The translations under genes were made by a program, and so were the position numbers. 48,597 nt of DNA from Caulobacteraceae bacterium (GTDB lineage: Bacteria > Pseudomonadota > Alphaproteobacteria > Caulobacterales > Caulobacteraceae): NCBI GenBank assembly GCA_947475735.1, contig CANJLQ010000017.1:1-48597 (forward strand), written 5' to 3'. This document shows positions 31,774 to 38,321 of this stretch, piece by piece; positions within the stretch are counted from its first letter, which is position 1; each line of letters opens with the position of its first letter. Below the pieces are notes generated by a model. The model worked only from the letters and a program-made list of their open reading frames with translations. It was not told the DNA's origin and searched no databases.

Positions 31774-32679
31774 TCAGGCGGGCGCGGTTCCTACGGGGGC
31801 CGCGCCCGTTTTCGTTCGGGACGACACCTGCGCCAGGACGATGGCGGCCAGCACCAGGGCCCCGCCGAGCGCCTGGACCGGGGCCAGGACCTCGCCGAAC
31901 ACCAGCCAGCCCAGCAGGCCCGCCACGATCGGCTGGATCAGGATGGTCACGGCGGTGATCGAGGCCGGCAGCCGCCCCAGCGCCCAAGCCACGCCCCCCT
32001 GACCCGCCACATGCATCACTCCCATGCCGACGCAGGCCGCCCAGCCTGCCGCCGTCGCGGGCACCATGTCCTCGCCCAGCAGCAGGGCCACGCCCCCCAT
32101 CAGCGGCAGGCCCGCCAGCGTCGCCCAGAAGGTGACCTTCAGCGCGCCTGCCGTGCTCCGCGCGAACTTCACCATCAGGAAATAGCCCGCGTACCAGAAG
32201 GATACGAGCAGCGAGAGCAGGTCCCCCAGCGGCGGATTGGTGCCCTGTCCCCCCGCCTTGCCCGCCGCCATCGCCCAGGCCCCGGCCATGGCGAAGCCGA
32301 GCGCCAGAAGGAACAGCCGCGCGGGCTTCTCCTTGAAGAACAGCCAGCCGATCAGGGTCACAACCACCGGCGTCAGGTTGCACAGCACCGTGGCGTTGGC
32401 GACCGAGGTCATGACGATGCCGTAGTGCCAGAAGGACAGGTCAAGCGCGAAGAACAGCCCCGCCAGCAGCATCCATTTCGAAGGCCGGCCGATGCCCTCG
32501 CCGCCGGGCCGGGCGACCAGCAGGAACAGCAGCGGCATGGCGAAGGCGAACCGCCAGAACCCGGCCGCCGCCGGGCCGGTCTCGGTCAGCCGCACGAGGA
32601 TGGGGGCCAGCCCGAGGATCGACGCAGACGCGAGGACCACCAGCAGGGGGACGAGGCGAGAGGGGGCGGGGGTGGTCAT
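31774..32679 (-). CDS. EamA/DMT-family transporter
   Basis: 301 residues with ten predicted membrane helices in two EamA repeats (first about residues 10-140, second about 155-290). Typical stretches are RLTETGPAAAGFWRFAFAMP, ANATVLCNLTPVVVTLIGWL and SITAVTILIQPIVAGLLGWL, the second-repeat signature. The substrate is probably a metabolite or drug exported across the inner membrane and cannot be specified. A perfect 9-bp hairpin at 32700-32720 lies just before its start. Confidence 0.92.
   Translation of the reverse strand: MTTPAPSRLVPLLVVLASASILGLAPILVRLTETGPAAAGFWRFAFAMPLLFLLVARPGGEGIGRPSKWMLLAGLFFALDLSFWHYGIVMTSVANATVLCNLTPVVVTLIGWLFFKEKPARLFLLALGFAMAGAWAMAAGKAGGQGTNPPLGDLLSLLVSFWYAGYFLMVKFARSTAGALKVTFWATLAGLPLMGGVALLLGEDMVPATAAGWAACVGMGVMHVAGQGGVAWALGRLPASITAVTILIQPIVAGLLGWLVFGEVLAPVQALGGALVLAAIVLAQVSSRTKTGAAPVGTAPA
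31779..31812 (+). terminator. Terminator of the cold-shock gene, inside the convergent gene
   Basis: CGGGCGCGG (31779-31787) pairs perfectly with CCGCGCCCG (31800-31808) across a 12-base loop, followed by TTTT (31809-31812), 35 bases past the cold-shock stop. The same bases encode the last residues of the EamA protein on the other strand. Confidence 0.6.
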
Positions 32680-32751
32680 GCGGGGTCGCTTAGACGCTTC
32701 CCTCTCCCAGAGGGAGAGGGCTTCGTTCGACCGTCGCTTTAGGGCGCGCTG

Positions 32752-32951
32752 TTGTCATCCCGGCCGAAGCGCAGCGTAGAGCCGGGACGCACGCTCCATC
32801 CTTCCGAACCTCCCGGTCGGACCGAAGGAACGAACCGGGAGCATGCCTCCACGATCACGGACGCCGCCGTTAGCCCGGCTCGCCGGCCGGGCCTTCGCGT
32901 TGAAACTGCGGAACGTCCTGGCTCTCCGCTGCGCTTCGGCCGGGATGACAA
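32752..32951. repeat. 37-bp-arm inverted-repeat element, short copy C
   Basis: Arms 32752-32788 and 32915-32951 are reverse complements at 35 of 37 positions. CTCCCGG (32810-32816) pairs with CCGGGAG (32835-32841). The block gcccggctcgccggccgggc (32873-32892) is identical to that in copy A. There is no nuclease frame. An ATG two bases after the internal hairpin may be a relic of the GIY-YIG start region. The element lies between the starts of the EamA gene and the stop of gluQ. Confidence 0.85.
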
Positions 32952-32969
32952 GGCCCGCTCAGCCTTTCG

Positions 32970-33815
32970 TCAGAACCCCAGCTCCGCCCTCAGTTCCTGC
33001 GCCGTCACCCCCGCCTCCCTCAGCGCCATGATCGTCACCGAGCCGTCACGCTTGGCATAGCGCTTCCCATCCGGCCCCAGCAGCAGCCGGTGATGCCGAT
33101 AGACCGGCGTGGGCAGGTCCAGCAGGGCCTGCAGCACCCGCTGGATCGACGTCGTCTCGATCAGGTCCTCGCCCCGGATCACATGGGTCACGCCCTGCCA
33201 GGCATCATCCACCACAGAGGCGATGACATAGCCCGCGCCGATGTCCTTTCTCCCCACGACCATGTCGCCCAGCGCTTCGGGCCCGGCGGTCCTGATACCC
33301 GGATCGGACGTTTCCTCGACCCAGGTCAGGCGGTCGAACCCACCCAGCCGCTCCCGCGCGGCCTTGAGCGACAGCCGCCAGGCGAAGGGCTTGCGGTCGG
33401 CCATCAGCGCGGCCTCTTCTTCGGCAGACAGGGGGCCGCCGGTGAAGGCTCCTGCGTCGGCCGGATCATCCGCATGGGGCGCGCCGCCCGCCAGCGCCAT
33501 CAGCTCCTTCCTCGTGCGAAAGCAGCGGTACAGAACCCCCATCTCCCGCAACCGCTCCAACGCCGCGTCATAGGCGTCGCGCCGCTCCGACTGCCGCACC
33601 AACGGCCCGTCCCAGTCCAGACCCAGCCAGGCCAGGTCCTCGATCAGGGCGGTCTCGTATTCGGGGCGGCAGCGGGTGAAGTCGGTGTCCTCGATCCGCA
33701 GCAGGAATCGGCCCTCCGCCTCGCGCGCGGCCGTCCACGCGGTCAGGGCCGAGAAGGCATGGCCCCGGTGCAGCAGGCCGGTGGGCGAGGGGGCGAAACG
33801 GGTGGTGAAGGTCAC
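32970..33815 (-). CDS. gluQ: Glutamyl-queuosine tRNA(Asp) synthetase
   Basis: 281 residues from GTG 33815. The class I signature is RFAPSPTGLLHRGHA, followed by LLRIEDTDFTRCRPEY, and the KMSKS-like motif reads GKRYAKRDGS. The short length without an anticodon-binding domain marks GluQ-RS, which charges glutamate onto queuosine-34 of tRNA(Asp), not a true GluRS. Of the zinc-binding cysteines of the Escherichia coli enzyme only one is evident (YRCFRTRKEL), so the zinc site may be lost. The GTG overlaps the stop of a short upstream frame. Confidence 0.93.
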   Translation of the reverse strand: MTFTTRFAPSPTGLLHRGHAFSALTAWTAAREAEGRFLLRIEDTDFTRCRPEYETALIEDLAWLGLDWDGPLVRQSERRDAYDAALERLREMGVLYRCFRTRKELMALAGGAPHADDPADAGAFTGGPLSAEEEAALMADRKPFAWRLSLKAARERLGGFDRLTWVEETSDPGIRTAGPEALGDMVVGRKDIGAGYVIASVVDDAWQGVTHVIRGEDLIETTSIQRVLQALLDLPTPVYRHHRLLLGPDGKRYAKRDGSVTIMALREAGVTAQELRAELGF

Positions 33816-33913
33816 AGGCGGGTCCCGATGGCCGGTCGCGGAAATCGGACGTCATCGGTGCCGTGGGCGGGCCAGGGGGTGATCGGGCGCGCGAGTTCGT
33901 CCAGACTGGGCAT
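33812..33913 (-). CDS. Short 33-codon frame coupled to gluQ, possible small protein
   Basis: ATG 33913 opens a 33-residue frame (MPSLDELARPITPWPAHG and a further 15 residues) whose TGA overlaps the gluQ GTG as GTGA. Such overlap is common between real coupled genes. No strong ribosome binding site precedes the ATG and the peptide matches no family I know, so it may be only a leader or chance. Confidence 0.3.
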   Translation of the reverse strand: MPSLDELARPITPWPAHGTDDVRFPRPAIGTRL

Positions 33914-33960
33914 CACCGGACGCTAGCGCCCCGCCCCCGCCGCTCACAAGGACCACGCCC

Positions 33961-34647
33961 ATCACCCCCGCCGACCTCGCCACCGCCCGCCAGGCGCTCG
34001 CCGACCGCGATCCGGCCCTGGCCCGCGCCCATGCCCAGACCCCGCCGTTCGCGTGGCGGGTGCGTCAGGCCGGGTTCGTCGGCCTGTTCCGGATGATCGT
34101 CGAGCAGCAGGTCTCGGTGGCCTCGGCCGCCTCGGTCTGGGCGCGGCTGGAGGCCGGGCTGGGCGGGATCACGCCGGAGAACCTCCTGGCCCACGACCAT
34201 GACAGTCTGCGCGGCATGGGCCTGTCGCGGCAGAAGGCGACCTATGGCCAGGGGATGGCGCGGGCGCAGATGGAGGGGACCATCGACCTGGACCATCTGT
34301 CGACCCTGGACGACGCCCCGGCGATCGAGGCGCTGGTGTCGCTGAAGGGTGTCGGTCTGTGGACGGCCGAGGCCTATCTGCTGCTGTGCGAGGGGCGCAC
34401 CGACGTCTTTCCGGGCGGCGACGTCGCCCTGCAGGAAGCGATCAAATGGGCCGACGGGACCGAGACGCGTCCGGACACCAGGGGAGCCTATGAACGGGCG
34501 GAAATCTGGCGGCCCTATCGCGGCGTCGCCTGCCACCTGCTGTGGGCCTGGTACACGGGCGTGAAGACGGGCGAGATCGTGCTGCACGACCTGCCTCAAG
34601 CAGTCGAGCGCCGCGCGCGAGGCGATAGGCAAGAGAAACGCGCGTGA
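33961..34647 (+). CDS. DNA-3-methyladenine glycosylase II (AlkA-like), non-canonical start
   Basis: HhH-GPD glycosylase that excises alkylated bases. Seen: MIVEQQVSVASAASVW, the helix-hairpin-helix VSLKGVGLWTAEAYLL, and the catalytic Asp in VFPGGDVALQEA. Family homology begins at ITPADLATARQALADRDPAL, where relatives start with Met-Thr-Pro. Here the first codon is ATC (33961), with AAGGA (33948-33952) at ideal distance. The first conventional start, GTG 34060, has no ribosome binding site and would cut 33 conserved residues. I therefore mark an ATC start, giving 228 residues; a sequencing error is the alternative. It overlaps the next gene by four bases. Confidence 0.82.
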   Translation: MTPADLATARQALADRDPALARAHAQTPPFAWRVRQAGFVGLFRMIVEQQVSVASAASVWARLEAGLGGITPENLLAHDHDSLRGMGLSRQKATYGQGMARAQMEGTIDLDHLSTLDDAPAIEALVSLKGVGLWTAEAYLLLCEGRTDVFPGGDVALQEAIKWADGTETRPDTRGAYERAEIWRPYRGVACHLLWAWYTGVKTGEIVLHDLPQAVERRARGDRQEKRA

Positions 34648-35309
34648 GCGCCATCGCCGACCCCGCTGTCCTTGCCGCCGAACTGGCGCGGCAGACCGAT
34701 GTCCTGGGCGCGCTGGACTTCGCGGGCGTGGCGGTGTTCGCCGCCACGGGGGCCCTGGCGGCGGCGCGCGAGAAGCATGACCTGGTCACCTTCGGCTTCT
34801 TCGCCGCCGTGACGGGAGTGGGCGGCGGCACACTGCGCGACCTGCTGATCGGGGCACCCGTCTTCTGGGTCGAGGACTGGCGCTACATCGCCGTCTGCCT
34901 GGCGGGCGCGATGGCGGTGTGGCTGGTCGGGGCCGGGCCGTGGCGGTTCCGGGCGCTGCTGTGGCTGGATGCGGTGGGCCTGGGCGCCTATGGCGTTCTG
35001 GGCGCGGCCAAGGCCGAGGCGTTCGGCGTCGCGCCCCTGATCTGTATCGTCATGGGGGCGTTGACGGCCTGTTTCGGCGGGATCGTGCGCGATCTGCTGG
35101 CGGGCCAGCCGTCGATCCTGCTGCGGCGCGAGATCACCGTGTCCGCCGCCCTGCTGGCCGCCACCGTCTATGTCGTCGCCCGTGCCCTGGGGCTGGACCC
35201 CTGGCCCGCCGCGATCATCGCCGCGCCCGCCGGCTTCATCCTGCGGGCCGGGGCCCTGGTCTGGGGCTGGAGCCTGCCGGCCTTCCCGGGCGGCATCGTT
35301 CGGCGATAG
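34644..35309 (+). CDS. UPF0126/TRIC-type membrane channel protein
   Basis: 221 residues, about seven membrane helices arranged as two homologous halves. Each half contains the GG-x-RD motif: AAVTGVGGGTLRDLLIG and GALTACFGGIVRDLLAG. Bacterial members are trimeric cation (potassium) channels. The GTG start overlaps the stop of the glycosylase gene (GTGA), so the two form an operon. Confidence 0.9.
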   Translation: MSAIADPAVLAAELARQTDVLGALDFAGVAVFAATGALAAAREKHDLVTFGFFAAVTGVGGGTLRDLLIGAPVFWVEDWRYIAVCLAGAMAVWLVGAGPWRFRALLWLDAVGLGAYGVLGAAKAEAFGVAPLICIVMGALTACFGGIVRDLLAGQPSILLRREITVSAALLAATVYVVARALGLDPWPAAIIAAPAGFILRAGALVWGWSLPAFPGGIVRR

Positions 35310-35331
35310 GCGGCTGAAGCCGCTCAGAAGG

Positions 35332-35542
35332 GGTTCATCACAGCGAGCACGGCGGATCACGGCGGGCACGGCGAGACCGAGCCGCGGTTACAACGTCGAC
35401 TGTGGCGCAGTAAGCAAGGCGGCTTCGCCGCGTCTTTCTGATCGACGCCTGGCGTCGATCCATACGGTTAGGGCGTGACCGATGGCGGCTTTCGACCAGT
35501 CGCTGGGTCCCGCCGTGTCCGCCGTGCTCGCTGTGATGAACC
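35332..35542. repeat. Inverted-repeat element with 25-bp perfect arms
   Basis: Arms 35332-35356 and 35518-35542 are perfect 25-bp reverse complements, and the similarity (cacggcggg words) continues inward with small gaps. The interior holds GATCGACGCC-T-GGCGTCGATC (35440-35460) and a GCGGC-TTC-GCCGC hairpin near 35420. There is no gene in the element. Together with unremarkable sequence to 35699 it fills the gap between the channel and HNH genes. It is unrelated in sequence to the other repeats here but has the same layout. Confidence 0.8.
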
Positions 35543-35699
35543 TTTCGCCTCCTCCACCCGAAGCAAGTCTTCACCAAACCGACGCCAAGCCGTCATGGCG
35601 GCGGCGGCGAATCGGGGTTAGGGTCAAGCCACCAGAGAAAAGGAGCGACGTCTTCAGTCCGATTTCCTCGATCCCTTCGCGCGCTAGCGGGAGGCCCTG

Positions 35700-36260
35700 A
35701 TGCTGGTCTCCCACAAGCCGCCATCCGGTTTTCCGGCCCTGGTGCTCAACGCCGATTTCCGGCCGCTGTCCTACTACCCCTTGTCGCTGTGGCCGTGGGA
35801 GGAGGCTGTCAAGGCGGTCTATCAGGACCGCGTGGATGTCGTCTCGACCTATGACCGGGTCGTGCGCAGCCCGTCCATGGAGATGCAGATCCCCAGCGTG
35901 ATCGCGCTGAAGAGCTACGTCGACCAGAACCGCAGCCCGGCCTTCACCCGTTTCAACGTCTTCCTGCGCGACGGCTTCACCTGCCAGTACTGCGGCGACA
36001 CCGCCGAACTGACCTTTGACCACGTCATCCCGCGCAGCCGAGGCGGTCGCACGACGTGGGAGAACATCGTCGCCGCCTGCTCGCCCTGCAATCTCAAGAA
36101 GGGCGGCCGCACGCCCCAGCAGGCGCACATGCCGATCCGCCGCGCCCCGCATCGGCCCAACGCCTATCAGCTGCAGGACGCGGGCCGGCGCTTTCCGCCG
36201 AACTATCTGCACCAGAGCTGGCTGGACTACCTCTACTGGGACATAGAGCTCGAACCTTAG
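35700..36260 (+). CDS. HNH endonuclease family protein
   Basis: 186 residues. The beta-beta-alpha metal site is DGFTCQYCGDTAELTFDHVI with PRSRGGRTTWENIVAACSPC and NLKKGG, that is, two CxxC zinc pairs plus the catalytic DH. The N-terminal 90 residues (ALVLNADFRPLSYYPLSLWP) are a conserved accessory region found with this domain in many alphaproteobacterial core genomes. The biological role of this group is not settled. It is the last core-like gene before the integrase. Confidence 0.88.
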   Translation: MLVSHKPPSGFPALVLNADFRPLSYYPLSLWPWEEAVKAVYQDRVDVVSTYDRVVRSPSMEMQIPSVIALKSYVDQNRSPAFTRFNVFLRDGFTCQYCGDTAELTFDHVIPRSRGGRTTWENIVAACSPCNLKKGGRTPQQAHMPIRRAPHRPNAYQLQDAGRRFPPNYLHQSWLDYLYWDIELEP

Positions 36261-36309
36261 GGTTCTTTTCAGTTGCTCGAAATGGCTCAAACACCCTTGT
36301 GGTGGGCAG

Positions 36310-36324
36310 GTTCAGGGTTCGTTC
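36310..36324 (+). promoter_or_regulatory. LexA-box-like sequence upstream of the integrase
   Basis: GTTC-AGGGTTC-GTTC matches the alphaproteobacterial LexA form GTTC-N7-GTTC. It is intergenic, 112 bases before the integrase start. With only eight fixed bases, about one such match is expected by chance in a window this size on either strand, so the support is positional only. Confidence 0.35.
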
Positions 36325-36435
36325 TTTTACCGCTGATTTCTCGATTATCCTCCGAAATCCTCCCGGCTGGTGACCATGTGGTGACCAAAACCGGGACCAG
36401 AAACGGGACCCCTCGCGGGCCCGAGGAGAGATCGA

Positions 36436-37671
36436 ATGGTTCAGAACCCGAGGTCCGGAAAGATCACCAAACGCCTGGTCGACGCCCTGACGCCCGAAGG
36501 AGCGCGCTTCACGCTTTGGGACACGCAGCTCAAGGGTTTCGGGGTGCGCGTCGCCGTCAGCGACACCAAAACCTACGTCGTTCGATACAGGACGATCGGC
36601 GGCGCTGACCGGCTCCTTCACATCGCTCGCCATGGCGTCGTGACCGCCGAAGAAGCCCGCGAAAGAGCCGCCGCCGTGCTGGCCGAAGTCGCGTCAGGTG
36701 GTGACCCTCAGGGGACCAAAGTCGAAAGACGCGAAGAACTGACGATGTCGGAGCTCTGCGACCTCTACATGAAGGAGGGCGTAACGATGAAGAAAGCGAC
36801 GACCCTTCGGATCGACCGCATCCGCATCGCCCGCCACATCAAGCCCCGGCTGGGAAGGATGAAGGTCACCGATATCGGGCGAGCGGACATCGAGCGGCTG
36901 ATGGTCGATGTCGGGTCGGGTCGCATTCGCGGAGAGGCGACACCGCACACCCGCGGCGGCATTCATGCGGCCTCTCGCACGGTCGGTCTGCTGGGCGGCA
37001 TCTTCACGTTCGCCATCGAGCGGGAGTTCGTGAAGACCAACCCCACGCGCGGCGTGAAACGCTACAAGGACAACCGGCGGGATCGCTTCCTCTCGCCAGC
37101 CGAACTGGCCCGGCTTGGTGACGTCCTGGCGGAGCTTGAGAAGCACGGGGGCGATCCGCGCCACATCAATATCATCCGCCTTCTGGCGCTGACCGGGGCC
37201 CGCAAGAACGAGATCGCCAGGCTCAAGTGGTCGGAGATCGATCGCAACATGGGGATGCTCCGGCTGGAGGATTCCAAGACCGGGGCGAAGGTCATTCGCC
37301 TCGGGAGCGCGGCACTGAAGCTGATCGAGGGCCTGCTCGCGAACGGGAGCATCTATGTCTTCCCGGATCGAAGAGATCCTAAACGCCCGATCGCTAATCT
37401 TGATTGGGCCTGGGTCGGCATTCGCAAACGGGCCGGGATGGAAGATCTACGTATACATGATCTTCGGCACAGCTTCGCTAGCGCAGGCCTAGCCGGCGGT
37501 GAGGGACTTCAGCTCATTGGCAAGCTTCTCGGCCACAGCCACGTCAGCACCACGAGCCGGTACGCCCACCTCGCGGATGACCCGGTACGTGCGGCGGCGG
37601 ACAGGATCAGCGAGAGCGTCGCCGCCTCTCTCGCGGGCTGGTCGGTTGAGGAAGGACAGACGGCCCATTGA
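36436..37671 (+). CDS. Tyrosine-type integrase of a genomic island
   Basis: 411 residues. The N-terminal DUF4102-like arm (LVDALTPEGARFTLWDTQLKGFGVRV) and SAM-like core-binding domain (TMSELCDLYMKEGV onward) precede the catalytic domain. The full active set is present: Arg256 (TGARKNEI), His341 and Arg344 (HDLRHSF), His367 (LLGHSHVSTTSRY) and nucleophile Tyr376. GGAGAG precedes the ATG. No tRNA is seen next to it, so the attachment site is unknown. It marks the left border of the island extending to the window end. Confidence 0.95.
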   Translation: MVQNPRSGKITKRLVDALTPEGARFTLWDTQLKGFGVRVAVSDTKTYVVRYRTIGGADRLLHIARHGVVTAEEARERAAAVLAEVASGGDPQGTKVERREELTMSELCDLYMKEGVTMKKATTLRIDRIRIARHIKPRLGRMKVTDIGRADIERLMVDVGSGRIRGEATPHTRGGIHAASRTVGLLGGIFTFAIEREFVKTNPTRGVKRYKDNRRDRFLSPAELARLGDVLAELEKHGGDPRHINIIRLLALTGARKNEIARLKWSEIDRNMGMLRLEDSKTGAKVIRLGSAALKLIEGLLANGSIYVFPDRRDPKRPIANLDWAWVGIRKRAGMEDLRIHDLRHSFASAGLAGGEGLQLIGKLLGHSHVSTTSRYAHLADDPVRAAADRISESVAASLAGWSVEEGQTAH

Positions 37672-37676
37672 AAGAC

Positions 37677-37703
37677 GGCCGCCCGGTGGATCGCCGGGCG
37701 GCC
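37677..37703. terminator. Bidirectional hairpin between convergent genes
   Basis: GGCCGCCCGG (37677-37686) pairs perfectly with CCGGGCGGCC (37694-37703) across a 7-base loop, midway between the integrase stop and the stop of the convergent HTH gene. It has no T-run, so efficiency is uncertain. Confidence 0.65.
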
Positions 37704-37727
37704 GAAGAGACTGGATGGGATTGGGAG

Positions 37728-38012
37728 CTAGGCGCTCTCGTGAGCGGCCTCGCCCCAACGTCCGGCTTGGCGAGGCTGGCTCGACGAAGATCGGAGGCCA
37801 GAGAGCTGGCTGCGCGCCCACTCATGCAGCAGGCTCTTGGGGTAGTAGGGCGTCCTCCCGAGATGGGTGCAGGGCGGTCCGTCAGACCGGGTGCAGAACA
37901 CCTTCGCCAGTGTCGATGGCGACCGGCGGATGCCCATGCGCAGAAGCTCGGTGGACGCTTCCTTACGGGTCAGCAGCATTTCCTCAGTTCCGTGAAGATG
38001 TAGACCGGCCAT
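37728..38012 (-). CDS. Excisionase/AlpA-like helix-turn-helix protein
   Basis: 94 residues from the ATG at 38012, which has a strong AAAGGAG site; longer in-frame starts lack one. The core is LLTRKEASTELLRMGIRRSP, followed by STLAKVFCTRSDGPPCTHLG and a wing-like YYPKSLLHEWARSQL, as in small MerR/excisionase-type proteins found beside integrases. The usual helix is slightly longer than in AlpA. It probably controls excision or the island promoters. It is convergent with the integrase gene. Confidence 0.75.
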   Translation of the reverse strand: MAGLHLHGTEEMLLTRKEASTELLRMGIRRSPSTLAKVFCTRSDGPPCTHLGRTPYYPKSLLHEWARSQLSGLRSSSSQPRQAGRWGEAAHESA

Positions 38013-38321
38013 GTGGCGCTCCTTTCCGTCTGAACCAGAACTGTGATCAAGCAAGCACTGGCGGGAACGAACTGCAACCAGCGAACATGCGGAGATCACT
38101 GAGGAAAATATCGGCACATTGTCCGATCTGTTTCGCTCGGTTTCTATCGGGTCGATCTCTTCTGTTTTCTCACACCCTTGTGATGACACGCACCCAGCGC
38201 CACGGCTCCGTCCGCGTCTGCAGGGCCACCCGCAGGTAGTCGCCACGTGCTGCGGTTATCCGGATGCGCTTGCCTGCGCAGTTTCTTAAGAACGGGGCTT
38301 TGGAGACTGGGGACGACGGGA
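38013..38321. other. Non-coding stretch between HTH and nuclease genes
   Basis: 309 bases with no supported gene and lower GC than the surroundings. It must hold the promoters of the two divergent genes. Minus-strand frames here (for example around 38170-38379, ending in RTEPWRWVRVITRV) overlap the nuclease start and have no ribosome binding site, but one could be a relic. Confidence 0.4.

Noticed and set aside
36261..36435. tRNA gene as integrase attachment site
   Set aside because: No cloverleaf, anticodon arm or CCA-like 3-prime end could be built from this stretch, and no direct repeat of it was found near the right end of the window.
37489..37825. Small frames on the minus strand across the integrase end
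   Set aside because: Pro/Arg-rich shadow translations spanning the terminator hairpin, without ribosome binding sites.
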